Of a stretch of DNA of 64,000 nt, positions 1-14,400 are shown piece by piece. The position numbers and the translations under genes were made by a program. Position 1 is the stretch's first letter. The number at the start of each line of letters is the position of its first letter. This DNA is from Puffinus mauretanicus. Taxonomy: Eukaryota; Chordata; Aves; Procellariiformes; Procellariidae. The notes beneath the pieces are model-generated. The model was not told where the DNA came from. It was given only the letters and a program-made list of their open reading frames with translations, and did no database searches. Location: assembly GCA_023333565.1 (NCBI GenBank), contig JAJKFH010001106.1, positions 62,001-126,000 of the forward strand. Reading direction: 5' to 3'.

Positions 1-2530
1 GTGATATAAATCTGTGTTAACAGAAAGTACCTAACCCAGATACAGTGATAAGGTGCATAAATTAATCACGCAGGCTTCCTGTACAGCTGGGAAGAGTTAA
101 ACGTGCCCCAGGGAGATTCAGGAGCCTGTGCACTGCATTAGGAAGCTGCCTAGGGCTAGCCTGGAGGAAGTGCTGGACACTGGTGATATTTTTCATTTCC
201 CAGCCTCTTTCTAGAGTTTAGGTGTGTGGCTGAGAGTTTCATGAGTCTCTTTGCATGCCGAGATTTCACCTTGGAGCTCAGTTCCAGTTGTCTTTAAAAA
301 TAATAATAATAAAGCCAGTGTTAGTGCGGCATGTTTGCATTATTGCATTGTAACAAGAATCCTTTTCATGGAAGTTACCAGTTTACGTCTTCTTACAACT
401 TGATTATGTAGGGAAACAGTGTATAGTTTGAGCTTTGAGTCTGGCTTTGCTACAACCCCTGTAAAAATACCGTGCTTTGTTCATTGTAATCTGCATGTTA
501 CTGTGTATTTTAAAAGAAAACTATAGTGTATGAGTACAAAATGTTTAAACTTAATTTCATTGGGGATGCCCTCAAAGGATTTTCGCTTTTTAGATTTTTG
601 TTTCAAGAAAAATTACATATTCCTTAGGTTATAAACCTTTTGAAGTACAAGAAACAAGTACTCATGCGCTAATCAGGACAGCACTTAGAAACAGTATCTT
701 TAACTTACAGAGCAGAGTCCCAGCGAAATGTGAAGCTCCCCCCAGGAGCTAGGTTCTGTGCAGCCCTTCGTCCCCCCCTTGGGTCAGTTTCCTGTTTAAA
801 TACTTCTAAAATGTGTTTGTTTCTTTCATCTCCCACTTCCCAGTCTTGCTTGATTCAGGGAAAACAGCAATCACTTGTGCTGGGGAGGCACAGCACCTCC
901 TGGGAAGCAGATAATGTACTTGACTGTGTTCAAACTGGGATCTTCCTCTTTGGCCAAGGCCAGAACGTTTAAAGGTTATAAAGTATCTGCCGTGTTCATG
1001 GTTGAAGTCTTTTGTCTTCTCAAGCTTCAGTCTAGGAATGTGTGTTTGGTTGGTCTTGCATCTCAAGGAAAAAAAATGCTTCCCACATGCCATCTTATGC
1101 TGGGGAGCTTGTACTTCCAAAAAACCTCTTTGCCAGGGGTCGGGAAAAAACCACCACCAACACAAAATAAAAACAAACAAACAAACAAAAAGGATTCAGG
1201 CACAGATGAGAGCTCTGTTGGACCTTTCAGTTCTTCATCTGCCTGGAATTTGATCTCATGGGCATCTCTCTGGTCTTTGCTTAAGAGTTATCAACTGCAA
1301 AATAGTCCAATCTAATTGTTTCAGTGCTGCAGTTTTCAAGGTAGGAATAGCACTTGGAAAGAAGCTGCCCCATTTCACATTCTACAGCAATTTTAAAAAC
1401 AGTTAGTTCCCTGTAAATAACAAGTGGAATTGTTTGCTTGAAAATGAGAGGAGGTTCATAGCAAGAGCGTGTGTTCTGAAGTCTCAGATGAGGACTGCAG
1501 AGAGGAGAGGGTGACGGGCTGCCCAGCAATAAATGGCATGAGCAGGCGTGACCTTACTCTGCGACCATCGGGCACAAAGCACTTGGTGCCCTGTTAAGTC
1601 GAGTCCTTTTAGCTCTTTGACACCTACTAGAGAAAGAAAAGGTTTGCAGCTCAAGTGTCATAGATGTCATTAGAAAACTTCTTTCATAAACCTCTTACAA
1701 CTAATGTAAAACTCAAAAAATACTCTATTTTTGCTCCAGAGGGTGGGGAATAGAAATAACTTTTTGATGATTGAGGCCTCTTTTATGTTTGGTTTTGGTT
1801 TGGTTTTTTTTCCTGCACCTGACACTGGAAGATAAGGTGAAGGAGTGCATAAACACCCTCTGTTAGATGCTGCCTCCTGGTTCATTAGTCCTAGTGAGCT
1901 GGTTTCATTATTTGTCAGTGCTTTTGTGGACGATCCTGGTGATTTCAAATCTTCTGTTTCAGAAGTAAATTTAAGCAATCCGTCTCCTCAGGTTCCATTT
2001 CTCTGCAGCCCGGATCATTAAGGGAATGTTCCCATTTGAGTTACTGAGTTATTTTAGTGTCTTTGAAATAATAAGAAAGTGCTGTTTTCTAAAATGGACG
2101 GGGTTTTGTCTAACAATTTGTCACCTTTGTCATCCTTGGCTTGCTTTGAACAACAGAATTCCACAAATGTCCCGCAGCCACGTGCCTCCTAAGGTTGTGC
2201 CTCTGTAGCAGCAATTAACCTTTACTGTTTGCTGGCTTCTATTACAGTTCTCTGTAGTCATCTGCGGTTATAGCTGTTAAGTTTCTGGAAGGACTTGTTA
2301 GTCTATTGCTAAAAATATGAAAGTTTGCTCTCTCATTTTTTTGTAAAATACTTCCTCTGACTGAGCGAGTAATGTGGATAAGGGGGTACCTCGGTGACCG
2401 AGAGCGAAGAAAAGCAACAGCAACTTCAAAGCCAAGCACCAGCGTCCCTAGAAACAGAAACCACAGATCGGGGGGCTCCGAAAGAGTTACAGCTGGGTAA
2501 ACTGATGTTGATATCGTCTTTTCTCTTCAG
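1..2530 (+). other. ADCY9: ADCY9 intron (3' part), no exon seen
   Basis: This is non-coding sequence before the first visible ADCY9 exon. It holds short simple tracts, an AAT tract near 299-311 and an AAAC-type tract near 1166-1190. It ends in a pyrimidine-rich acceptor (TCTTTTCTCTTCAG, ending at 2530). I looked for the preceding ADCY9 exon, which should encode the stretch just before LMKDYFF, and did not find it, so it lies upstream of base 1. The frame upstream of 2531 happens to be open back to 2394, but the residues do not resemble ADCY9. Confidence 0.8.
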
Positions 2531-2633
2531 CCTCATGAAAGACTACTTCTTTAAACCGCCTATTAACAAGCTGAGCCTGAACTTCTTGGATCAGGATTTG
2601 GAGATGGCCTACAGGACAAGCTATCAGGAAGAG
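2531..2633 (+). CDS. ADCY9: ADCY9 coding exon: end of the C1b linker before TM7
   Basis: The exon is 103 bases. The first base completes a serine codon split with an exon upstream of the window; then come 34 residues starting [12 protein letters not shown] and ending SYQEE. This is the cytoplasmic C1b linker leading into the second membrane bundle. The [12 protein letters not shown] and SLNFLDQ strings are diagnostic of ADCY9 among cyclases. The acceptor is a clean polypyrimidine tract ending TCTTCAG at 2530. The donor is GAG/gtgtgt at 2633/2634, a weaker donor than the others. The exon ends in phase 0. Confidence 0.95.
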
Positions 2634-5600
2634 GTGTGTTTCTCCTGGTGTTAATTTCCTTCTGTAATCTGTCTAAGCAGCTGTCTGTCATTGTTTTTAA
2701 CATCTCATTGCCGTTGATGACAAGGGTCATGAAATGTCGCAGGTGATTTGCTACTTGGTATTGCTGCCTCTGAAAACAGTCTCCTTTCAGTTTACCTGGC
2801 TTGTGCCGTGCCCTGAGTCTAGTCCAAGGTTTAGGCTGGAAATACATTTTCACAATCCACCAAGATACACTAATTACTTCTCACCTGCCTTTTCTCCATT
2901 TTCAGGTTAATGTTTTAAGGCTTTAGGCAGCCCAGAGAACCATGCTAAGATGAAATAAAGGACCAAATGCTACTTGTCTTCTCATCAAATATTCTAACTT
3001 TGAGAATGATAACTTTGAATTTGATTCTTGTTCATGTCACAGCCTCATGGTTATCCCTGTGGAACCCAAACCTGCTCTGAACTCAAATGTCCTAAGTTCT
3101 GTAAGTGAATGTTTTCTGCATTCAGAAACCGGCAGTTCAAAACACTGTGTAATTGTAAGGAACAGCGAGTAAATTGTGAGTAACTTGGTGCCTTCTTCAG
3201 GATTCTCCACTGAGTGTAAAAAGTCCTTAATCCTCTTGGGGGCTAATAGTATTGCAGGCTTTCCATGTCAGTAGATATTCCTGCCTGGTTGCTACGAACT
3301 AGCAAGATGTTTTAAGTTTACAATGTATAGTGACGTTAGGTGTCTACTAACTGAAGCTGCATTTCCACAAGTAGCTGAGAAGTTGCTCCCCTCCTTGTTC
3401 CTCCTCTCCCTGCTCCGTCTAATGGCTGTGGTGCTTGTCAGGCTTCCCGGCTGTGAGCCAGTTCATTTTACTAACCTAGCATAAAATATTCATGTTCTGT
3501 TTTTCTGTTTGGGACTTTTTCTGTCTGGGTCTGTTTTCTGCTGTATTGAACCAGCGGCTCACAGCGAGGTTGGCAAGTGCCAGAGCCAGTGCATGATAAG
3601 TGTCCAGCAGCAGGACGGGGAATGGGCCCTTCCTTTCCAGTGGTGTTGGGCTGTTAGTTTGGGTCATCCATCTGGCAGAATTGATCGTGATAAATGTAGG
3701 TGTTGATTTCTTTTCTTCCCGGTACACCCTACATCTGAGGGCAGGTGGGATTTCTGCTTCTGCTGCTTGTTGCTTTCTGTTCATGGGCTGCTCTCCGCTC
3801 TGGGCAGCGTTGTCACATTGTCCTTAGCAATAGCCCCTATTTGCTTGTTTTCCAGTGTTTACAAATGAGACCTAACTTTTTTTTTTAAACAAAGGGAAGC
3901 ACAGTTGTGTTGCAGTTCAGTTTGTTCACTTTGTTCAGGAACTCCATACTCGTCCTGCAGCACTGTATTCCAGTGGTATCTCTCTGAATAAAGCTGATGT
4001 AGCAACAACAGGGAGAAACTTCCCGTGGGATACAGCCTGCAAAATTTGCACAAGCTATACAGAAAATAGTAAATCAAGTTCTTTCCAATGGAAAGATTGG
4101 AAAGAGAAGCAAAGCAGTGATAGTCAAGCACATACAGGTTGACCTATTAATGTGGATATGTAGGAAATTCATAGAAGGAGCAGGAATGTGGTCTGTGCAT
4201 TTTGTTAGTGGCAAGCTATTAATTTGAAAATTATTATGTAAACCTCCCTGGAAATGGGAATCTTCACTCTCTAATAGTAACTCTGCAGCATTGGGGCAAA
4301 AGCCTGTTAAAGCTTTAATATTAGCATGGTACTGGTCCAAAACAGCAACAAAAAAATCTTCTCTTGGAGAGTGAAATGATTTGTCAGCACTGCTGGTTCT
4401 TTAATTGCCTTGCAGTGAACTGTTGCTGAAAGTAACTTCCAACACCACTGAATTCACCTCTAATTACACAGTGCCAGCTGCATGCTCGGTTTGTGATTGT
4501 TCTCTGTAAGTGGCTCCACTTCCCAAGAGCTTGCTTAGCCTGTTCTTGTTTGGAAATTAAGGCACTACTTAACACTGTTAGGGCATCCTTAACGCTGTCA
4601 CTTTAGGATACAGTGCTGCTTTCCTTAATTCAATTTATGTGACTTTCTGCATGGACTAACAGGATTCTGCTACAGTTCAGATTAAAAGGTAATTTTGGCA
4701 CTGAAATGATGCTAGCTGAATTTATTAGGTTGCAGAGAGGTACAAATGAGGAACAAGTTCATTTCCCAATATTGCTGAGTGCAGATGGTGTTCTGAGGAG
4801 CAAATGAAATTTCCAAATTAAACCAGAATACTCAAACTGGGTTACTTGGTGATATTGATAACATACTTCTTGTGTTTTCTTTGGAACTTGCTTTCTGTGG
4901 TCCCTTGGGCAGATTTAAACACTCGTAAGACTGGGCTCATCTGAGTAAGCCAGGATGTGGAGCTCATGATCTAGTTTTCAGCTGGACTGGCCAAAGTAGC
5001 ACACAGCGCAGCTGCGCGAGCACTGGGGCCAGGACAAGATGGGATGGGAATGTGTGGTAAGGGGTTACGGAAGAACAGAACTTGGTGTCCTGGGCTCTGA
5101 TCAATTCAGATTACATAGCGTGCCAATTGCTGCTTTTAATCTGGTCTGAAAGGGAGATGTCAGCTCTGCCACAGGCAAGTAACTGTTTCTGTAGAGTGGC
5201 GTTTGGAGGGTTTTCTTAAAGAACCATGGGGGCTAAAAGGTTTATTGTAAAATTTATTTTAAATGAAAATCCTTGAAGAAAATTTCCTGTAGCTTTATCT
5301 GCTAGTGATTATGGTTTTTATGTTTCTTTGCATAGAATAGGCAATTCTCACGTGGTTTATTTCTGTGTCATAATATTCTGTAAAAATCACCCCAGACCCA
5401 GGGGCTGTGCTGCCAGTGCTTTTTTTCAACACAGACTTATTCACAGGGAACTGTGATAGCCATTGAACTACCTCTTCTGTTTCTTGTTTTAAAACAGTAC
5501 TTACGTTGGATTAATGAAGTGGCAAGAAGTTCTGTATTCCTTTATTTGTTTTTGTGAGCTGCTGTTTATGGTACAGTTGAATTCAGCAAAATAGCATTTA

Positions 5601-8600
5601 TTCATTTTCATCCCTTCCCCCAATCCCTGTATTCCACACAGGTTATAAGGAATGCTCCAGTGAAGACATTTGCCAGCGCTACCTTCAGCTCTCTCCTGGA
5701 CGTGTTCCTCTCCACCACAGTCTTCCTCATACTCTCTATCACGTGTTTCCTGAAACACGGAATGGTCGCATCCCCTCCACCACCCGCAGCAGTCGTGGTG
5801 TTCATCATCGCCATCCTGCTAGAGGTGCTGTCCCTTGTCATCTCAATTAGGTAAATAAAGCTAAGAAAGTCTCGAAATAGTAGTGAGAACTGAAATGGTG
5901 GCTGGCTTGGGAACATTTTGTTTGACAGCACCCCAGGAACTCACTTGGATAGTCTGTAGTATTTGGAGAGCAGTGTTAGTGAAGCCAAGAGGGCTTGCGG
6001 CAGATCTTGTGCAGAGAGGTCTAGCATCAGAAATTAGAGGAGAGAAAGGTGACCAATAGAGGCCACTGAAGGAAACAGAATCTGCACACCATGCCTGCCC
6101 CTGCTTGTTGTTCCTTGGGGTGCCATACGCGACTGGATATCTTCTCCCCTCACAGGGCCATCAGAGCGAGGGAATTCAAGCAGAAAACTTTTATCTGTCC
6201 TTCAAAAAGAAATCCCCGCCTTTAAATTCCTACATAAAAGTATGCCATTCTGGTGTTAAAACTGAAATAATTTATCAGAAATGCAAAAAGCAGTCCTTTT
6301 CTCAAAAAAAAAAAAAAAAAAAAAAAAATGCAAAAGTCATACTGCATCTGTACAGAATTAGTTTTCTTAATGATCTCTATTTCAAGTCTCATGGGTTTAA
6401 TATTCAAATAGTTTGTGTTTTTTCTGTTTGACACATAATTGGAGTTCAGCATTTCCCCCGAGTCCTGGGCTGTGTGGCTGTCAGCTGCTGCTTGAGAAGG
6501 GAAGGGGCACTCGTTTGTCCCTGCAGAAAGGGCGGCTTTGCAGGACTGTGCTCGGCAGTGCCAGCCCCCACGCTGCCTCTTCGCAGCCCACAGCAAAGAA
6601 TCCCCGGTCCCTGAATTCTTAAATGTGTCCCTGCGACCCCTGCACCTCAACCTCTCCTGTGCCCTTGGCGGTGAGGCTTGGCTGCAGACATCTGATATTT
6701 AACGTTCCTGATTTGTACCCAGTCACCCGGAGGATACGTTCTGGACTTCTAGGACACTTGTGGGCCTCGCCCCGGCATTTGTAACTCGTCGGCGAGCGGT
6801 TACTGTGCGGTTCCTACGTAACTTGGGGTTTCCCCCAGGCACGCTGGAGTTACTAACGCATTCAAGTGTGGCAGAAGACTGCAGTTGTACGTGCATTCAG
6901 TAAAGCTCATGCTCTCCTGGGGGTGTTGTCTGATTTATACAGATACCACCTGTAACCTGTCATTAACCCAGATGATAGACCCAGTAATAAGTTGTTTGTT
7001 TGTCTGTACTTGTGAGAGCAAGCTTATTCTGCCCTCCTCATCCCCTGTTTTCACGGCACTTCCTTCTGACACAGGAGCATGTTATAAGGGTGGTGTGTGG
7101 AAACGTGGGTCCTCACTTGTAGTTCTGCAAATCTGTGTGGTGTAAGTTAAAATGCTTTTGTGATTACAAGTTAGAAGCAATTCTGCTGTTGTTCCAAAAG
7201 AAACAAGAGATTGCAGTTTGCGCTCTTAACTTTTCAGGGTCAAGGTGAAAAATACTAAATTAGTACGTTAGTCACTGAAGCAAGCTTGTAACTCAGTGTG
7301 CGTATAAACGTATGCAAGCATATTTACCTGAAAGCTGGCATTTAGGAGTAAAGAGATGTAATTTATGAACAGTGGAAAAGCTTTTAAGGATAGTATTTCT
7401 TAGCAGGTGTATTTGATTGTTGCAATTTGAATAGTATTGTAGTTCTGGAGTTTTTAGAAAATCTAGAAATTCAGAAAGTGTTAAGACCAGTACTGGGAAA
7501 TGGTTGAACTGGTAGGAGTGTCATTCCAGTGCATCCTAAACTGGATTAACTGTTGCTCTGTCCTCTCTCTTGCACCAGAAATGCATTTTGCCCTTTGCAG
7601 AACAGTTTCTGTACTCTCTCTTGGGTGGGGGGGAAGGTTTTTTTGTCTGTTTAATGTGCCCGGGCAGCTCTTTCATTGCACCAGGCAGGAGAGTAGGAAG
7701 GTAGCAGTGAGCAGGTAGTCAGGGTTTGGTGGCCATGGCATTGTATCCTTGAATCTGCTCAGCTCTGAACGTCTCAACCACCACTTTGCAGAAGAGCTGG
7801 TTTCTGCTATCCAGATATGTTTGGAGAAAATTTGTGTTCATTCACCTTGCAGGTACCTTATCAAGATACTCCATTTTAGTATTTTTAAATTCATTATGGT
7901 TCCCACTTGTTTTTCCAATGCTACATTGCATTTGCCTTTTCTTATTTTGAACATTTATAAAAAATTATTGCTATAATCTTAGAAATTTTTATACGTAGGT
8001 ACATAAGGTTTTGTTTCAGTCCTGTAATTGGTGGTTTATGGGTTTCTTAAGGAGAAGAAAATTGTTGTTTTCAATATGCTATCTATATAGTCAAAAATTT
8101 ACAAAGTGGTTTTGTCTTTCTGAGCTGTGTACGGCTGTACAGAGGTTTAGCTTCATTGCAGCACTATATTGAGAGCCATGCTGTCTGGTAGTGAGCCTGG
8201 GCTATTACCGAGGTGAGTTTAAGTGGCTTTATAATGTTTTCTTAACACTATTTGGTTTTGCCACTGACATTTCTAATATTTTCATGAGACTATGTTGGCT
8301 TAAAGCCCACATTTTACTTTCTAAGCTGGCTTGGATGCCTCATTTAAAGTCAGTGGAATTTAAAAAGCAAGTGTTTCAGGATGACTCCTAAGTCTTAGGA
8401 GTATATATTTTTTAATATGAATCATTCTTTTGTGCTTAATTCTGATTTGAAAAACAGGTTGAGAAACATCTCACATTGTGGAGAACACCTGTAGCCAGCC
8501 GTCAAAACTCACGTAGTCCCACCCGGTGTAGTAGTAACATATTCTCAATAAACACCGTACTGACAGCATGCAGGACTGTCTTTATCCCAACAGGCGCTCA

Positions 8601-11431
8601 CAGGAGGTTTGGGCGTGCAGGGAATATTGCAATTCCCGCACAGCTACTTCGGGTGCAGAGGATCGGTGGTCACTAGCGCTTGCTGCATTCATCGGAGTCA
8701 AGGTGACCCTGAATCTCAAGACCCCACAAATTCTCATGGTTAGTTTGGGAAACAGGAATCGCTGGATGGGGTAAGCGATTGCTGCCCTTTCCTGCCCTCT
8801 GTCAAACGGCAGTTGAGGGGTAGGGACATAGGAATCGAGTCACCAGGTATCCCTTGCTTCTGGAGCAAGTGAGAGATGTGTTGCTCCTTTCTTTTGGTGG
8901 GAGGGAGGTGTCTGCAAATCGCTCTGTACTTACTCCACAGTTATACGCAATTGATTCTCAGGAACTTGCTACCATGGGCTCACATTCGTGATCTTTCCTC
9001 TACTAATGAGGTATAATTTGTATTTGGCTTACCTCTGATCATTGCATGTAAGGTAACACTTCAGTAAATCTCTTAAAGTACGAAACAGGATCATCTCAGA
9101 TCTGAGTAGATCTTACCCAGGGTACCTTCTTGAAAATAGCCTCATCCTATACCCCAAAAAAGAGCAGTCTTTGTAGATGAAAATCTCAGAAGTTTTCTGG
9201 TAGGTTTGCAATTTTAAATGTAATGGTAATGGCGTATTTGGGTGAGACTTTCGTAGGAAAAGGTATCTGTTTTGACTTGGAGGGGGTTTTTTGTTTGGAA
9301 TTTATAATATGTATTTACTTTATAGTAAATACATAAAATACACTTTTGGGCCATTCTGGTCTCCACAACCTGAGGCACACAGTTCTGTACAGTTCCCTTG
9401 AGCAGAAAGAAGAAAATTGTTGTTTTCCTCTTCAAATCCTCTTCACAGTGAGGACTGCTCATTCTGACCACTCGTTGTGCACAGAAACGGTGCAGAACTT
9501 CCTGTGCAGAAATGTCATCCCAAATGACAATCACCGAATACCACCGAGATATCTTAAGGGAGGAGATTGGACTACAATGCTGGGCACAATCCCAGAATTT
9601 CAGGAAAAGGGATTATTTTAGGACCAGAAAATTCTTGCCTAAGTTTCTCATTGTATTTTCATTATCGTGATGTGAAACACCCAGCCTTTAAATCAGTCTA
9701 ACTTTTAATTGAATCCAGGACTCAGCCTAGGAAGTACTCGCTGCAGCTCTTGTGGCTAAGACCCTTAGTCCAGCTGCAGGAGTGGGAGGGGAGAGCACTA
9801 TCGCTGCCTGTACAATGAGAAACGAGTTAAAACTTCTAAGTTCTAGAAGAGCAGAAGAACTCATGGAGCAGGGCTTACAAGGGAGAAGGATGTTTTGATT
9901 CCTCTGAAGTGTCTGATAATAAATTATTGGAGTATCTACAGATGAGGATCCCACTGTTATCACAAGTGCCACTCTAAAATTAATTGTATAAAGCTGCACG
10001 CAAAGTGGTGCTTCATTTGTAAGCCTGTGGAAGATGTCATCTCCTGTTCTGTAAATGTAGTGCAAAGAATGTCCTTCTGCCCACTTGAAATGTGACTACT
10101 TTGACTTTCATGAGTTCGGTTGAAGTGTAAGAGGTCCTAAAGTTCTGCTATTTTATAAAAATACTTTGGGAAATGTCATTGAACATACAACAGTGTGTGA
10201 GATTTCACTTGGGATTATTAGGAGTGCTTCTGCAGGAATACAGGTAAAAGACATCTGCCCACTATTTTAGCTCTAAATACAGGATTTTTGTTAACTAGAT
10301 ACTTTTGACATCGAGTTCTTGTTCTCGAGTAAAACTTGTTATAAATAAGTTTGTTTAAAAAAAAAAGTGTTGCTTTTGATAGCATCCTTCAGTGAAGACT
10401 TCTGAGTGAAGAGATGAGGCCAGAATAGTGGGTATTTCAGCCCTGTTCAAAAGAGCGAGAGGTGGGAGCCCTTGAGAAGTTGCTTCATGAATTCAGAAGT
10501 ACCTTTCTAGAGGGCAGAAAAATATTTTCTGGATGAAGAAAGCAAGCAAGTACCATCAAAACAGTAGAATGGGAGAGTGCTGTTGTCTGACTAAGCAAAA
10601 CTGCCCTTTGCCTGGTACTTCACCTTCCCGGGGCTGGCCGAAGTAACACCCACGGCTGTCCACAGCTGAGACCCTGTGGCCAACCAGTTGGATCTTCTTA
10701 AACTCCTACTGACCAGAAACAGAAATTGTTTTCTGCAACTAGAGCTTAATGAACCCGTTCTGTTAACAACATGACTGATACAGAGTATTGATGCAAGGGA
10801 AAACAATGTATTCTGTTTGCCTTTATTTATTTCTAACATCTGTGACTTTGGTATTTAATATCCCACCAAATTGCTGCTGTGCCAAAAGCTTTTGATTTGA
10901 ACTATGGGAATTGATTTTAAACTGCCAGTAAATACAAAAATGATGGTAACATTCTCCATTACCCATTAATCATTTATGTCAAAGTTACTAATTTGAACTC
11001 CAGCTTGTGTAAACATCTTGGATGCTTTAGCATTTAAGCCCTGTTGAGCTACCCACTGACACTGCGTTATTTACTGATACTGCCCTGTAGCCATTAAATC
11101 TGTCTGCAGCTCTCGTTGCTGTCTGGATTTAATGCACTTCTTCCTGCGATGGGAGGGTTGTGCTGTATTCACAGGCTTTTGCTGGTTTGTGAAGGATGAG
11201 ATTTCAGTCGTTTTAATTCCAGAGTGCAGAGCATTGTGATAAATACTGGACTGGAAAAAAAAAAAAATCAATGCAAGAAGGTAAACATTATCACGAGAAT
11301 TGTGGCGTTGTCCTGGAATTTGCAGCTGCCTAAATAAAGAAGCGTCCTCATTACAGGATTAACTGATCGGGTTCACTGATGGATTTGTTGCTATAGTTCC
11401 CATAAGAATTTGTCCTGGCATGGAGGCTTGA

Positions 11432-11466
<35 letters not shown>

Positions 11467-14400
11467 AAAAAAGCTTTCTGCACCATGGAGTCCCTGTTGT
11501 GTGGGTTGGGGTGAGAGACATGAGCCGCACTGGGTATCTGCCACGCTTTGCGTGCCACAGAGCTGGTTTCCGTGCCAGCCTCCATGGGAGCGACGTGGGC
11601 GATCACGCAGGGCGTGGGCAGAGGTGTCGCTGATCTGCCTCCGCCCGCTCTCCACCCCGCTGCCAGGGGGACGGCACGGGGGAGGTAGTGTCGCCCCGGG
11701 GTGCTCTGCCTTGGAGCCCAGTGCCGTTTCCGTTCTCACAGCTCAGCCTTGTAAATGTTAATCCTAATTCGTAGGCTTTGGGAGAATTGAACTTTATTTT
11801 TAGAGGCATGAACTTGGGTGGCATTTTCAGAAGTACTCGATACTGGGCGAACTTGGCTGCCGCTGAAGACGGGGATAGTTCTGTCACTGATGTTAGAGGC
11901 AACTGAGTTAGGACAGTATATGACTCTTTAGAAAACCCAATTCTTACTCTGTAGAGCTTTTTTAAATTTTATTTTGCTTTATATACAATTTTTTAATTTC
12001 TGTGCTTTGTTGGAAAGTCTTTTCTATGGTGGAATATAGCTATAATTTTTGCTGTAAATGGAAGTCCATTAAACTAGGAACTAACAAATCTGTGAGCACC
12101 CTCTCGTGGGGTCCTGATGTATTACAGCGTTTTCCATCCCAAATTTATCTTTTTCTATGCATTTAAGTATAATTTCCAGATTTTAATATATTAAATAAGA
12201 GAAGAGCTCTTGAAGCTTCAAAAAAATGCTTGAGGTCGCAAAATTCACAGAAGTCTGGACCAGAGAATTAAAATATCATTCATAAACAATACATATTTAA
12301 AGGTGTGGAATAAGTGTCAAATTCACATAAAGAACTTTAAATTTATCCTGTTTTGTATCAGGCTTTTATCCAGCATAATACCTTGTGTTTTAGACAACAG
12401 TGTTAAAAAATGAGTGGATAGCTTTTCTCGTTTAAAAGATACAGGTAATATGGAATAATTTGTGTAACTTTGGAGACTGTGAATTTCATATTTAGTGTAT
12501 GTTGTATTTATACTTTTCTTTTTAGCTGTGAGCATTTCTGTTAAAAAAAAGTAATTCTTTGCTGTTTGGGCTCTGCTGTAGTGCACTGTTACAATAGCAG
12601 AATTACCTGCCCAGACCAATGCCGATAATTACATACATCCACAACAAAATGGCTTTGGATGAAGCTAACTGTACTACGTTACCTTTTTATGTCTTCATAA
12701 AAATAATTAGAAGCGTGAACAGCAGTTGCAATTTTTCTAGAGTGACTAATGTTTTTGAGCTTAAAGAAGCAAGTTATCCAGAGGATTTGCTTCTGTAGAT
12801 AAATAATAGTTCTCTATGCAATGTCCTCGAGCGTTAAGCATCCTTTTACTTTTCCTTATTCATTTTAACAATTAGAAATGCTCTCATTTAAGAAGTATCT
12901 CCGTTAAGCTGCTCTCCAGAGCTCTTCCAGTTGGCTCCTTCAGCACTTCACAGGTTTGGGCCGTCGTTTTATCAGCAGCTTGAGGCAAGAACCGTTCCTT
13001 CCCGCATGCCTTGTGCGGAGCCAACTGGGTTGCTGTGGTAGATACCGACAGGCGAGCGGAGGAGCGCGTCAGCTGCCAGCTGGCCTCCGAGGTGCTCGGC
13101 GCGCTGCTTCTCGGGCTCTGCTGCCTGCCGAGGGTGCCAGCGCTCAGCCCACACTCCTCTTTCCCTTCCCTAACGAGAGGGAACCGAGTCTGATTGCAGA
13201 CAGGAACTTCTGTCGGGGTGGTTGTAACTGGGAGAACTGGTTTCGATTGCAGTATGATGTTAAGACGGCGTGGATTTGCACGGCCTCTGGGTGACTGATC
13301 TGTTAGCAGGGTATACAGCCCTGCTTTTCAAACATTTCTGGTGTTACTCTAAGTAATTTTTTTTAATTTGTAAAAGCTTCCCCTCTCCCCACCTGCTTTA
13401 AGGCTAAGTATTTATGAATGGAGAGAAGTCTTTCCTACGCTCACCTTCCAAGTAAGTGAAATTTGGATTTCAGTTTGTTTTCTCAAAGCCCACCATCCAC
13501 TTGCTCTCCCTCCCTTGGCTGACACCCCTCGCCGGAGCAAACAGTCATCTTTCAGCAAAGGTGTATTATTTCCTGAAATTACCGACAGGTGCTACGGCAC
13601 GTAACGTGCTGTGATTGCTCATACGGTCCAAGTGAAGGATTTGAAGTTATATTATTACAGGTAAATTAGATGTATGAAGTGATGCGCTGAAATTAATGCC
13701 TCGATCTGTGATTTCATTTGTTCCAGAATGGCGTTCTTTCTGGAGGAGGTGATGACTTGCACCAAGCGTCTCCTGGAGGTGATATCTGGCTGGCTGCCTA
13801 GACATTTTTTTGGTGCAATCCTGGTTTCTCTCCCAGCTCTGGCAGTTTTTTCACACTTCACCTCTGATTTTGAAACAAATATACATGTAAGTTGTCGAAC
13901 TCTGTTTCATAATCTGACGTTTTGGATCTAACAAAGCTTGTTGCTTGCCTGCCGACTTCCTTCACCTCCCTCGTGCTTTACATCTGTTTGATACAGATCC
14001 CTTAGAGGGATAGGGCTTTTGTGTATGATGAAATGCCTAGTTTGTTGTGTAAATACAGTCACTTGCTTATTTGAAAACTCTCATACAAAAGAGGAGAGGG
14101 ATCCCTATAAATGTCTGCCTACATACATACTTCTTTTTCCTTAGACCAAACAGTTCTGCAGGTGTTTATTCTAGATAATGCAAGTAGTGTAGCTCAGACT
14201 TTGCATTGCATTCGTTCTGGTTTTGGTTTAGAGTTTGTCGTCAGACATGCTGTGTATACTTAAAAACTTTGCATGCACATTAGTGAGTCTCAACAGCAAG
14301 AACAGTATTAGCAGTACTGGATGTTTTTTCTTTGCAGAGTTAGATGGAGAAACTCAAAGGAGAGAGCTCTCAGTACGTAGAAATGATTACCCTGCAGGGG

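Larger units (their letters stand above)
5851..13726 (+). other. ADCY9: ADCY9 intron with poly(A) tracts
   Basis: This 7.9-kb intron contains two long adenine runs, 25 A at 6304-6328 and 32 A at 11433-11464. A more GC-rich patch at about 12950-13200 has no recognisable coding content. The intron ends ATTTGTTCCAG. I see no CR1 copy or alternative exon that I can support. Confidence 0.8.

Noticed and set aside
2394..2530. In-frame open sequence upstream of the first ADCY9 exon as part of the exon
   Set aside because: A strong acceptor ends at 2530, and the upstream residues do not resemble ADCY9, whereas LMKDYFF onwards does.
11340..11464. Processed pseudogene ending in the 32-A tract
   Set aside because: The preceding sequence does not translate to or resemble a known mRNA end and no target-site duplication was found.
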